Positions 39,557-48,114 of a stretch of DNA of 64,000 nucleotides are shown piece after piece (position 1 is the stretch's first letter; each line of letters starts with the position of its first letter). Both the position numbers and the translations under genes were made by a program. This DNA comes from Brevibacterium oceani (GTDB taxonomy: Bacteria > Actinomycetota > Actinomycetes > Actinomycetales > Brevibacteriaceae). The stretch spans positions 248,001 to 312,000 of the forward strand of contig NZ_JABKDE010000004.1 of the NCBI RefSeq assembly GCF_013623835.1, written 5' to 3'. The notes under the pieces were generated by a model. That model ran no database searches. It was not told the DNA's origin and saw nothing but the letters and a program-made list of their open reading frames with translations.

Positions 39557-40725
39557 GCGAATGGCTCGACGCCTCCCTCGTCGCCGACGTCCGCAAGACC
39601 CTGCTCGACAAACCGGGACCGGTGACCACCGCCGCCGTCGCCGAGGCGGTCCAACGCACCGGCCGGGTCCTCGGGTCGGCCGCCCTGCTCGAATTGGTCA
39701 CCCGCCTCTCCGCGCAGCTGTCCGGGGCCGGGCCCCTGCAGTCCGTGCTCGAGGTCCCCGGCACCACCGACGTGTTCGTCAACGGACCGCGGGAGATCTT
39801 CGCCGACACCGGCGACGGTCCCCGCCTGCTCGACCTCTCGCTCGGTTCCGAGGACGAGGTGCGGTCCCTGGCGGTGCGGCTGGCCGCGCTCGGTGGGCGC
39901 CGCCTCGACGATTCGAGTCCCTATGTCGATGTGCGTCTGCCCGACGGGGTGCGGATGAACGCGATCGTCCCGCCGATCTCCGGCGAGACCACGACGATCT
40001 CCTTCCGCGTGCCCAAACGCTCCGGATTCCCCTTCGCGGTGCTCTGCGCCGACGGCTTCATCCCCGACGAGATCAGCCCGCTCATCGCCGAGGCGGTCAC
40101 CGCACGGGCGAACATCCTCATCTCTGGCGGCACGGGCACGGGCAAGACGGTCCTCCTCGGTGCCCTGCTCACCCTCGTCGAGGACATCCAGCGCATCGTC
40201 ATCGTCGAGGACTCCCGTGAGCTCATCGTCGCCCATCCCCACGTCGTCCAGCTCGCCGCCCGCCAGGCCAATGTCGAAGGCGGCGGCGAGGTGACCCTGA
40301 CCGATCTCGTCCGCAATGCCCTGCGGATGCGCCCGGACCGCCTCGTCGTCGGCGAGTGCCGCGGGGCCGAGGTCAGGGACATGCTCACCGCGCTCAACAC
40401 CGGCCACGAGGGCGGGTGCGCGACGATCCACGCGAACACCGCCGATGCTGTGCCCAGCCGTGTGGCCGCCCTGGGTGCGCTGGCGCACATGAGCCCCGAG
40501 GCGGTGTATTCGCAGTTCTCCACCGCAATCGATCTCGTCGTCCATCTGCGCAGGTCAGGGTCCGACCGTGGGGTCACCGAACTGGCGATTCCGACGCGGA
40601 CGAGCACCGATGGGGTGGTGATGGAACCCGTGTGGGGCAGACCTTCGCCGTCGTCGCCGGGCACTGTCAACCGTCGTGCCCTGGCCCGGTTCGAAGCCGT
40701 GCTCGAACAGAAGTCCGCCGGATGA
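39553..40725 (+). CDS. tadA: TadA/CpaF family secretion ATPase
   Basis: A 390-residue type II/IV secretion ATPase that powers Tad pilus assembly. It has Walker A SGGTGTGKT near residue 195, the Asp box RIVIVEDSRELIVAHPHVVQL, the LRMRPDRLVVGECRGAE Walker B segment and the His box TGHEGGCATIHANT. ATG at 39553 overlaps the ssd stop as ATGA and is the coupled start; the longer open frame upstream is a shadow of ssd. Confidence 0.94.
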   Translation: MSEWLDASLVADVRKTLLDKPGPVTTAAVAEAVQRTGRVLGSAALLELVTRLSAQLSGAGPLQSVLEVPGTTDVFVNGPREIFADTGDGPRLLDLSLGSEDEVRSLAVRLAALGGRRLDDSSPYVDVRLPDGVRMNAIVPPISGETTTISFRVPKRSGFPFAVLCADGFIPDEISPLIAEAVTARANILISGGTGTGKTVLLGALLTLVEDIQRIVIVEDSRELIVAHPHVVQLAARQANVEGGGEVTLTDLVRNALRMRPDRLVVGECRGAEVRDMLTALNTGHEGGCATIHANTADAVPSRVAALGALAHMSPEAVYSQFSTAIDLVVHLRRSGSDRGVTELAIPTRTSTDGVVMEPVWGRPSPSSPGTVNRRALARFEAVLEQKSAG

Positions 40726-41417
40726 TCGTTCTCACCGCCGTCCTCGTGGCCGTCGGGGTCATCCTCACCGCCCCACCGGACCCGGGCGCCCGTCTGCGCG
40801 AACTCCTTCGCCGAGGCGGCCGCGAGGAATCTACTCGATGGTCCCCTCTTCGACTCCTGCGCCGAGGCGGCAGTGTCGAGGACGCGCAGAGCGAGAGACT
40901 GTGGGCGATCGCCGCGGTCGAGAACTGCGCCCACCTGCTCAAGGTCGGGATGACCCCGCAGGCGGTGATGGCGACCTTGAGTCGGCAGAACGATGCCCTG
41001 TCACCGATATCGCGGGCCATCTCGCTGGGCGAGGAGCCGGGCCGGGCGATTGCCACCCGCAGCGTCGGACTGCCGGCGTCCGCCGCCGAGGTTCTCGCCG
41101 GCATGGCTGCGGTGTGGACGGTCTCCGAACGTTCCGGGGCACCGGCGGCCGAGATGATTCTGCGGTATGCCGCCGCCCAACGCGATGCCCTGGATGCGGA
41201 GCGGGAACGTCAGATCGCCATGGCCGGGCCGAAATCGACAGTGCGGGTGCTCAGCTGGCTGCCGCTCATCGGCATCGGCCTGGGACTGCTCATCGGCGTC
41301 AGACCGGTCGAATTGGTCTCCGGTCTGCCCGGTCAGCTGAGCATCGGCGGAGGAATCGTCCTCTACGTGCTCGGTCGCTGGTGGATGCGGACCATGATGC
41401 TGCGGGCACAGCGGTGA
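40722..41417 (+). CDS. TadB-like type II secretion F-domain protein
   Basis: A 231-residue inner-membrane platform protein of the Tad system. It begins with a TM segment (IVLTAVLVAVGVILTA), then a T2SSF-like helical domain (LLKVGMTPQAVMATLSRQ), then two C-terminal hydrophobic helices (LIGIGLGLLIGV onwards). It would stack with TadC under the ATPase to extrude Flp pilin. ATG overlaps tadA by four bases. Confidence 0.85.
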   Translation: MIVLTAVLVAVGVILTAPPDPGARLRELLRRGGREESTRWSPLRLLRRGGSVEDAQSERLWAIAAVENCAHLLKVGMTPQAVMATLSRQNDALSPISRAISLGEEPGRAIATRSVGLPASAAEVLAGMAAVWTVSERSGAPAAEMILRYAAAQRDALDAERERQIAMAGPKSTVRVLSWLPLIGIGLGLLIGVRPVELVSGLPGQLSIGGGIVLYVLGRWWMRTMMLRAQR

Positions 41418-42082
41418 GCGTCATGGGACCTGTGTTCATCGGCATCCTCGTCGCCCTCGCAGTGCTGCTGTGGTCGGGCTCGACCGGCGGTCGACTGCAG
41501 GGCCTGCTCGGTGCTGGGAGAATCGGCAGCGGTGCGGGCGGGAGCATTGCCGGTGCTGGGGACAGGGCTCGCAGCAGTGGCGGTGCCGGTGACGTCGGAA
41601 CCCGCGAGGATGCCGGTAAGGACGAATCTGGAGCTGTTCGCGCCGGCACTCCTGCGGCCGTGGCCGATGATCAGCTGGCCTTCGATCTCGACCTCGTGGC
41701 GATCTGCCTGACCTCGGGACTGCCGATCCCTGTGGCACTGACGCTGACGGCCGACGCCACGGGAGACCGTTCTGGTCTGCAGCGCATCGGACGGGCGATG
41801 ACGATCGGTGGGAAGAAGCTCGCCGAGGACGACCGGCTGCTGCCCGTGCTCGAAGTCTTCGAGTTCTCCGAACACACCGGAGTCGGCCCGGCACCGCTCA
41901 TCGAATCCGTGGCCAAGGAGCTGCGTGACTCCTCCCGCAGACGGCGTCAGGAGGCCGCCGCGGCACTCGGAGTGAGGCTGGTGCTGCCCCTGGGCGTGTG
42001 CATCCTGCCGGCGTTCCTGCTGCTGTCGGTCGTGCCCGTCGTCATCTCCCTTCTCTCGGATCTCACTACGGTCTTCCTCTGA
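41414..42082 (+). CDS. TadC-like type II secretion F-domain protein
   Basis: A 222-residue protein with an N-terminal TM helix (VFIGILVALAVLLW), a variable Gly-rich linker (residues 20-70), and a T2SSF domain with LAFDLDLVAICLTSGLPIPVALTL and two C-terminal hydrophobic segments (LPLGVCILPAFLLLSVVPVVI). GTG at 41414 overlaps the TadB stop (GTGA). An ATG at 41423 is an alternative start. Partner of TadB. Confidence 0.85.
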   Translation: MSVMGPVFIGILVALAVLLWSGSTGGRLQGLLGAGRIGSGAGGSIAGAGDRARSSGGAGDVGTREDAGKDESGAVRAGTPAAVADDQLAFDLDLVAICLTSGLPIPVALTLTADATGDRSGLQRIGRAMTIGGKKLAEDDRLLPVLEVFEFSEHTGVGPAPLIESVAKELRDSSRRRRQEAAAALGVRLVLPLGVCILPAFLLLSVVPVVISLLSDLTTVFL

Positions 42083-42199
42083 ACCCTGACCGATGCTTCT
42101 GGGACCTGACTGGTTCTTCCGAGCCCTGCACGCTTCCCCCGAGCCCTGCACGGCGGTGGTATGGAACCGGTTTTCAGATTCGGCCGGTAGGGTCGGCGT

Positions 42200-42802
42200 A
42201 TGGCACAGGTAACACCCTTCAATCAGCTGTCCGATGTCGAACAGGCCGAAGACTACGCCGAAAACCTCTTCGTCGGCCGAACCGTGCGACTGCGTCCTCT
42301 GCGTGAGGAGGACCTGCCCTACCTCGAACAGTGGTGGTTCGATCCCTCGATCGTCGTCCTGCAGAACCACACGATTCTGCCGCGGCCCGAAGGCGGGGTC
42401 TCCGAACAGTTCTCCCAGTGGAGCGCGAACACCTCGAGCGAGGCCGTGGGCTTGAGCATCGAACTGATCGAGACCGAGGAGTTCGTCGGTCACGTCACCC
42501 TCTACGGACGCAATCCGATCAACCAGTCCGCGACCCTGGCGATCGTCCTGGGTCCGGAGTTCCACGGTCGCGGGTACGGCTCCGATGCGGTCCGGTTGGC
42601 TGTGAAGTACGGGTTCCTCCAGTTGGGACTCAACCGCATCGAGCTGCAGACGTGGGCGTTCAACACCCGCGGAATCGCCTCATACACGAAGGCCGGATTC
42701 GTCGAGGAAGGACGTCGACGCGAGGCCGTGTTCTTCAACGGACGCCGCCACGACGAGGTGATCATGGCCATTCTCCGAGATGACTGGGCCGGAAACACCT
42801 GA
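42200..42802 (+). CDS. GNAT family N-acetyltransferase (RimJ/RimL-like)
   Basis: A 200-residue single-domain acetyltransferase. It has a RPLREEDLPYLEQWWFDPS start, the acetyl-CoA loop LGPEFHGRGYGSDAVRLAV, and the LNRIELQTWAFNTRGIASYTKAGF region of RimJ/RimL-type enzymes that acetylate protein N-termini or small amines. It sits between tadC and the pilin-type genes, separating the pilus cluster, and appears to be an insertion with no role in it. ATG at 42200 is weakly supported by GGGT upstream. Confidence 0.85.
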   Translation: MAQVTPFNQLSDVEQAEDYAENLFVGRTVRLRPLREEDLPYLEQWWFDPSIVVLQNHTILPRPEGGVSEQFSQWSANTSSEAVGLSIELIETEEFVGHVTLYGRNPINQSATLAIVLGPEFHGRGYGSDAVRLAVKYGFLQLGLNRIELQTWAFNTRGIASYTKAGFVEEGRRREAVFFNGRRHDEVIMAILRDDWAGNT

Positions 42803-42946
42803 GCCGCCCAGGAGTCGGGCTCAGCGGCCGCGGCAACAGTCGGCCTCGGCAGCCGCACCATCCGTCGGCTTCGGACCGATCCCGCCGATCAGGCGGTCAC
42901 TCACACGCCGATGACTGTGGACACCGCCGCGACTCGAACGTGATCT

Positions 42947-42977
42947 GCCTGTGGACGACGAAACGGTATCCACAGGC
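42947..42977. promoter_or_regulatory. 9-base inverted repeat in the gap before the pilin gene
   Basis: GCCTGTGGA (42947-42955) and its complement TCCACAGGC (42969-42977) flank a 13-base spacer. It lies in the 267-base gap before the DUF4244 pilin gene, where the promoter of that short operon is expected. The right arm resembles a DnaA box (GTATCCACA), but a role in replication at this site is unlikely. Confidence 0.35.
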
Positions 42978-43069
42978 TCAACTCCGACCCTGGACAGCCC
43001 CGCCTCCTGCCTCCCAGGCTGAAGGTCCGCTTGCAGAGCGCGAGCGGATCCGCAGCCAAGGAGGAGAAC

Positions 43070-43315
43070 ATGAGCACCACGTCACCGCCCCCGGAGATCG
43101 CCGACCCACCGGACGAGCAGATCGAATCGGCCCCTGAGAATCTCGGCATCGACGAGTTCTGGGGAGACGACACCGGAGCGACCACCGCCGAATACGCGAT
43201 CACCACGCTTGCCGCCTGCGGATTCGCAGCCCTGCTCGTCGTGATTCTCAAATCCGAACCGATCAAGGAACTCGTCACCGGGGTCATCCAGACCGCGCTC
43301 GGACTGGGAAGCTGA
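43070..43315 (+). CDS. DUF4244 pilin-like protein
   Basis: An 81-residue Flp-type prepilin-like protein. An acidic N-terminus (EIADPPDEQIESAPENLGIDEF) is followed by DTGATTAEYAITTLAACGFAALLVVIL, with the conserved EY of TadE/Flp-like pilins after a G and a single hydrophobic helix. It would be processed and assembled by the Tad machinery encoded upstream. ATG at 43070 has a strong GGAGGAG ribosome-binding site; an upstream in-frame start at 43031 lacks one. Confidence 0.85.
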   Translation: MSTTSPPPEIADPPDEQIESAPENLGIDEFWGDDTGATTAEYAITTLAACGFAALLVVILKSEPIKELVTGVIQTALGLGS

Positions 43316-43321
43316 ACCGAG

Positions 43322-43708
43322 ATGAACCGGCGAGGCTCCCGTGCTGTCGACGACAGGCAGGGCCGTGACGCGGGCACGGCGACGGCCGAATTCGCCGTCG
43401 TCATGCCCGCCATCGTCCTGCTCATCGTTCTGCTCACGGGAGCCGCCGCGGTCGGCTTCTCCCAGCTGCGAGCCTTCGACGCGGCACGCTCGGCGGCCCG
43501 TGAGATCGCCCGCGGCGAGTCGCAGGCGGCCGTCGTCGCCGAAGCGAAGAAGCACGCAGGGGAGGCCTCATCGGTCACCGTCCGTGCCGACGGCGGCTAT
43601 TCCGTCGTCACCGTGACCATCCGTCTGCCGGCCGCGATCTTCTTCCTCGACACCGTCGATGCCGCCGCCACCGCCAGATACGAAGGGGACCGAGGAGGAA
43701 CGTCATGA
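43322..43708 (+). CDS. TadE family minor pilin
   Basis: A 128-residue protein with a Arg-rich N-terminus, then GTATAEFAVVMPAIVLLIVLLTGAAAVG, the TadE signal-anchor with conserved Glu, and a short extracytoplasmic region. It has a RAFDAARSAAREIARGES helix typical of Tad minor pilins. It follows the DUF4244 gene by six bases and overlaps the next by four bases. Confidence 0.87.
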   Translation: MNRRGSRAVDDRQGRDAGTATAEFAVVMPAIVLLIVLLTGAAAVGFSQLRAFDAARSAAREIARGESQAAVVAEAKKHAGEASSVTVRADGGYSVVTVTIRLPAAIFFLDTVDAAATARYEGDRGGTS

Positions 43709-44022
43709 CGAACATCGTCGTAGGACTGTGCTCGATCATCCTCGTCCTCGTCACCGCGATCGGCAGTCTCGGGCAGGCGTTCGTCGCTCACAGTCGAGCC
43801 CAGAGTGCCGCCGACCTGGCGGCGCTGGCCGCCGCCGATGCCGTGCGCGGACTCGCGACCGGCGAGCCCTGTGAGATCGCGAAGGAGGTGGCTGAGCGCA
43901 ACGGCGGTAGGCTCGGCGACTGTCGGGCGTCGATGAGCGAACAGTCCGCCTACGTCGTCGTCGAGGTCGACATCCCGGGACCGCTGCCGAAGGTCAGGGA
44001 GAAGGCTGTGGCGGGCAAGTAG
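43705..44022 (+). CDS. TadG-like protein of the TIGR03816 type
   Basis: A 105-residue protein with one hydrophobic N-terminal helix (VVGLCSIILVLVTAIGSLGQAF) and AHSRAQSAADLAALAAADAV, the motif common to Rv3654c-like secreted or membrane proteins found beside tad and the DUF1998 helicase. ATG overlaps tadE by four bases. It is likely exported and part of the pilus or its assembly. Confidence 0.85.
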   Translation: MTNIVVGLCSIILVLVTAIGSLGQAFVAHSRAQSAADLAALAAADAVRGLATGEPCEIAKEVAERNGGRLGDCRASMSEQSAYVVVEVDIPGPLPKVREKAVAGK

Positions 44023-44027
44023 AGCCG

Positions 44028-46304
44028 TCACTGCAGCACGGTGCGCAGCAGGCGCAGCGCGGCGTCCTTCTCCAAGGGTTCATTGCCGTTGCCGCATTTC
44101 GGTGACTGCACGCAGGAGGGGCAGCCGTCGATGCACTCACACGCCGCGATGGCATCCCGAGTTGCGGCCAGCCAGTCTTCGATGACCTCGCTGCCGCGTT
44201 CGGCGAAACCGGCACCTCCGGCCAACCCGTCGTAGACGAACACGGTCGCCAGGCCGGTATCGGCATGCAGCGCCGTCGACACCCCGCCGATGTCCCACCG
44301 GTCGCAGCCGGCGAAGAGGGGCAGCAGCCCGATCGAGGCGTGCTCGGCGGCATGGACGGCTCCGGGCAGGTCACCGGAGGCGACCTCGGCCTCATCGAGG
44401 ACCGTCTGCGGGATCGTCCACCACACGGCCTTCGTCTGCAGGGTGCGTTCGGGCAGGTCGAGTTCGTGCTCGGCGATGATCGCCCCACCGCGCTTCGCTC
44501 GCATCCGGTAGGCCACGACCTGGTCCTTGACGTCGACGGTCCCGCTGCACACTGCCACTCCAGAGGGCAGCACCCGCTGCGCGTCGGTGTCGACGATCTC
44601 GATCTCCGTGGCCGAACGTGGCTGCGTCGTGTAATCGACCTCGCTGCGTTCGACCAAGACGATGCGTTCGTCGAGGTCGAGATCGAGGACGGTGAAGTCG
44701 ACGCCCTGATGCGTATACACCGCACCCGGATGGGCGCCGGTGTGCGCCCCAGACTCGTCGACGGTGCCCAACAGTGTGCCCGTGCTCGACTCGACGAGGC
44801 GGAACTGTCCACCCCCGGCCCCGCGGATGTCGGAGAGATCCGTCGCCGGTTCGTCCTTGGCCCAGAACCATCCGGTGGGCCGTGCCCGCAGCATCTTCCG
44901 CTCGACGAGGTCGTCGATGACCTCACGCGCATTGTCCGGGAAGTGCATGAGATCGCCTGCCTTCAGAGGCACCTCGGCGGCGGCCGCGCACAGATGCCCG
45001 GAGAGCACATGCGGATTGCCCGGGTGGATGACCCCGGCGTCGACGGGGGAGTCGAAGATGACCTCGGGGTGGTGGACGACGTAGGTGTCCAGAGGGTCGT
45101 CGCGGGCGATGAACACGGCCATCCACCGCTGCCCTGCTCGCCCGGCGCGCCCCGCCTGCTGCCACAGGGAGGCCAGGGTGCCCGGCCAGCCGGAGATGAT
45201 GACGAGGTCGAGACCGGAGATGTCGATGCCCAACTCCAGGGCGTTCGTCGAGGCCACCGCCAGCAGCTGTCCCGACCGCAGAGCGGTCTCGAGCATTCGA
45301 CGCTCCTCGGCCAGGTACCCGCCCCGGTAGGCGGCGACCTTCCCGGTCAGTGAGTCATCGACCGCTCCGACCTGGTCACGGACGGTCTGCGCCAGCGCCT
45401 CGGTGCCGCGGCGGGAGGCGATGAACGTGATCGACCGGTAGCCTGCGCACATCGCATCGGTGATGATGTCGGCAGCCTCGACCAGCCCGCTGCGCCGGTC
45501 CCCGCCGGGCGAGACCGGAGGCTCCCACAGGGCGAAGCTGCCGGCGGCTCGCGGCGAGGAATCCTCGGTCACCGCATGCGCGGGCCGGCCGGTGAGCTTC
45601 GCGAACGCCGCATCCGGGTCGGCCATCGTCGCCGAGGCGCCGATGACGACAGGAGAGGCACCATAATGGGCGGCGATGCGCAGCAGACGCCGCAGGATCA
45701 ATGCGACATGAGATCCGAACACCCCGCGGTACCGGTGGGCTTCGTCGATGACGATGAAGCGCAGGTTCTTGAACATGCGGGTGAAGCGTTCGTGCTGGGG
45801 CAGGATCGACCGGTGGAGCATGTCCGGGTTGGTGAAGATGATGTTCGCATGCCGCCGGGCCCAGTCCTTCGACGCCTGCGAGGTGTCCCCGTCATAGGCG
45901 GCCGGTCGCATGCCCTGGACGATGAAGCGCTCCAACTTCGCCAGCTGATCGGCGGCCAGTGCCTTCGTCGGAGCGATGTAGATCGCCGAGGCGGTGCGCA
46001 GCTTGTCCCTCGTCGCCTGGATCGATTCGAGCACCGGCAGCCAGAACCCCAGGGACTTGCCCGAGGCGGTGGGGGTGGCGATGACGACATCGGATCCGTC
46101 CCTGGCCGTGCTCGCCGCCTCCAACTGGTGCTGCCACAGCGCGTCGACGCCGATCGCGTGGCAGGCGTGCTTGAGCTCCTCGTCGATCCAGTCCGGCCAG
46201 GCGGCATCGGACTCGAAGCGCTGCGGGACGTCGCGGACGTGGACGATGCGCTCATCCCGGGCACCGAAACCGGTGACGATGTCGAGGAGAGCAGAGGAGG
46301 CCAT
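44028..46304 (-). CDS. DEAD/DEAH box helicase with DUF1998 (MrfA/YprA-like)
   Basis: A 758-residue SF2 helicase homologous to Rv3649, Bacillus MrfA (YprA) and yeast Hrq1. Seen are the Walker A IATPTASGKSLG near residue 75, VIDEAHRYRG (DEAH) near residue 190, the motif III SAT in GASATM, helicase C-terminal motif RAGRAGQ, and the four-Cys DUF1998 cluster CECIDGCPSC...C near residue 735, which binds a metal. MrfA excises mitomycin C adducts in Bacillus; a DNA-repair role is inferred. Gene order next to the tad cluster is conserved. Confidence 0.9.
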   Translation of the reverse strand: MASSALLDIVTGFGARDERIVHVRDVPQRFESDAAWPDWIDEELKHACHAIGVDALWQHQLEAASTARDGSDVVIATPTASGKSLGFWLPVLESIQATRDKLRTASAIYIAPTKALAADQLAKLERFIVQGMRPAAYDGDTSQASKDWARRHANIIFTNPDMLHRSILPQHERFTRMFKNLRFIVIDEAHRYRGVFGSHVALILRRLLRIAAHYGASPVVIGASATMADPDAAFAKLTGRPAHAVTEDSSPRAAGSFALWEPPVSPGGDRRSGLVEAADIITDAMCAGYRSITFIASRRGTEALAQTVRDQVGAVDDSLTGKVAAYRGGYLAEERRMLETALRSGQLLAVASTNALELGIDISGLDLVIISGWPGTLASLWQQAGRAGRAGQRWMAVFIARDDPLDTYVVHHPEVIFDSPVDAGVIHPGNPHVLSGHLCAAAAEVPLKAGDLMHFPDNAREVIDDLVERKMLRARPTGWFWAKDEPATDLSDIRGAGGGQFRLVESSTGTLLGTVDESGAHTGAHPGAVYTHQGVDFTVLDLDLDERIVLVERSEVDYTTQPRSATEIEIVDTDAQRVLPSGVAVCSGTVDVKDQVVAYRMRAKRGGAIIAEHELDLPERTLQTKAVWWTIPQTVLDEAEVASGDLPGAVHAAEHASIGLLPLFAGCDRWDIGGVSTALHADTGLATVFVYDGLAGGAGFAERGSEVIEDWLAATRDAIAACECIDGCPSCVQSPKCGNGNEPLEKDAALRLLRTVLQ

Positions 46305-46338
46305 GGGTCAATTATGGCGCAGTCGTTAGGATTCTTCT

Positions 46339-47910
46339 GTGACCGATCTACCGCTGACCCGCCTGGGCGAGACCCTCTACCGTGCCGGCTACACCGAACC
46401 GCGACTGCGACAGCTCTGGGGTGGGCCGACCTCGGAGGCGCTGCTGCGCAACGACGCCGCACCTGCCATCCGCGCCTGCTCACGTCTGCTCGCAGATGAC
46501 GCGACCGCATCCGCCGACCGGGGGCTGGCCGGCCTGGCGCTGCTCTTCCACCTCCACCGCAGCGTCGAGATCGAGACGATCCGCACCGTGCTGGGGGAGT
46601 CCTTCGACACCGCCGCCGAGGCGGGGCTGATCGAGATCACCGACGCCGAGGTCTGCGCCCCGTTCGCGCTGACCCCCTATGACCTCCCCGTCGGCGTCCC
46701 GCGAGGCTTCAGGCCAGGCGATGAGAATCTCTACCTCGTGGCCGACCACGGCACCCTGACCAACCCCGACGTCCTCGACGGGGAGTTCGTCCTCGGACTC
46801 GGCGGGGCCGGGCGCACCCTCGTGTCCATCACCCCGCGTGAACCGGTCGAACTGGCCGCCGACATCGGCACCGGCTGCGGCATCCAGGCCCTGCTGCTGG
46901 CCCGCCACAGCCAGAAGGTCATCGCCACCGACATCTCCCACCGCGCCCTGCACCTGGCGTCCCTGTCGGCGCAGATCAACGGGGTGGACACCATCGACTT
47001 CCGCCACGGATCCCTGCTCGAACCGCTGCATGAGAGGGTCGACCTCCTCGTGTCCAACCCTCCCTTCGTCATCACCCCGCGCAGCACTGACACCACCTTC
47101 GAATACCGCGACGGCGGAATGACCGGCGACGCCCTCGTCCGGGCCCTCTTCGCCCGAATCCCCACCGTCCTCGCCCCCGGCGGACGCAGCGTCTGCCTCG
47201 GCAACTGGGAGACCACCTCGGGCAGCGGGGGCGGGCCGGAGACCTGGGTGAGCGAGAATGACACCTCCGTGTTCGTCATCGAACGCGAAGCCCTCGACCC
47301 CGTCGCCTACGCCGAGACCTGGGTCCGTGACGGCGGCATCCCGCGAGCCAGCGACTCCTGGAACACCGCCGTGACCGACTGGCTCGACGACTTCGACGCT
47401 CGAGCTGTGGAGGAGATCGTCTTCGGGTACGTGCTCATGGTCCGGGCCGATAACGATGTGCCAACGATTGACACCGGCACATTCAGGACCAGTGTGCGGA
47501 TCACCTCGGCGCCGGCGAACAATCCGCACGGACTCGCCGAATTCCTCACCACGGTCATCGCCATCCGCACCTGGTTGGCCGGGGCCGGGCCCGAGGAGAT
47601 CGCTCAGACCACCTTCACCCGGTCACCGGACCTCGTCGAACACCGCCACTTCGTGCCCGGTGAGTCGGAACCGAGTTCGATCACCCTGGAACAGGGGATC
47701 GGGCTCGGGCAGGTCTTCGACCTCGACACGGCACTGGCCGGGTTCGTGTCCGTGGCCGACGGATCGCTGACGCTGCGGCAGACGGCAGGTGCCCTTGCGC
47801 AGCTGCTCGAGGTGGATGCCACTGCCTTGGAAGACCAGCTGATCGCCCAGGTCAGAGCCCTGGCCGCGGCAGGTGCCCTGCTGCCCGGAAGCGGCCCCGA
47901 GGACGGCTGA
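46339..47910 (+). CDS. Class I SAM-dependent methyltransferase
   Basis: A 523-residue protein. Its N-terminal ~140 residues are helical and of unknown fold. The Rossmann methyltransferase core has DIGTGCGIQALLLA (motif I, about residue 175) and VSNPPFV (N-P-P-F, motif IV, about residue 240), the PrmC/HemK-like pattern for amide N-methylation. A C-terminal ~200-residue part (GLAEFLTTVIAIRTW on) lacks known motifs. Substrate unknown. GTG at 46339 follows AGGA. Divergent from the helicase gene. Confidence 0.8.
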   Translation: MTDLPLTRLGETLYRAGYTEPRLRQLWGGPTSEALLRNDAAPAIRACSRLLADDATASADRGLAGLALLFHLHRSVEIETIRTVLGESFDTAAEAGLIEITDAEVCAPFALTPYDLPVGVPRGFRPGDENLYLVADHGTLTNPDVLDGEFVLGLGGAGRTLVSITPREPVELAADIGTGCGIQALLLARHSQKVIATDISHRALHLASLSAQINGVDTIDFRHGSLLEPLHERVDLLVSNPPFVITPRSTDTTFEYRDGGMTGDALVRALFARIPTVLAPGGRSVCLGNWETTSGSGGGPETWVSENDTSVFVIEREALDPVAYAETWVRDGGIPRASDSWNTAVTDWLDDFDARAVEEIVFGYVLMVRADNDVPTIDTGTFRTSVRITSAPANNPHGLAEFLTTVIAIRTWLAGAGPEEIAQTTFTRSPDLVEHRHFVPGESEPSSITLEQGIGLGQVFDLDTALAGFVSVADGSLTLRQTAGALAQLLEVDATALEDQLIAQVRALAAAGALLPGSGPEDG

Positions 47911-48114
47911 GCGACGTGGCGGGATGAGGAAGAGTGACTCGACCGGTCGAGGAATAGGGATAGGATCGAAAACCGTTGACGCCGTGTCCGGACCTGGTCC
48001 GGTCGGTGTCCGGCCTGGTCGGCCCGATGCGGAGCAGGCCCGAACAACAGTGTTACATTGGGCCGGATCGTCCGTTGCATGAAGCAGCAGGTGCCGTGAG
48101 AGGAATGTGAAAGC

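Noticed and set aside
42967-42975. DnaA-box-like GTATCCACA
   Set aside because: A single near match with no cluster of boxes, no AT-rich unwinding region and no dnaA or dnaN gene nearby; not an origin.
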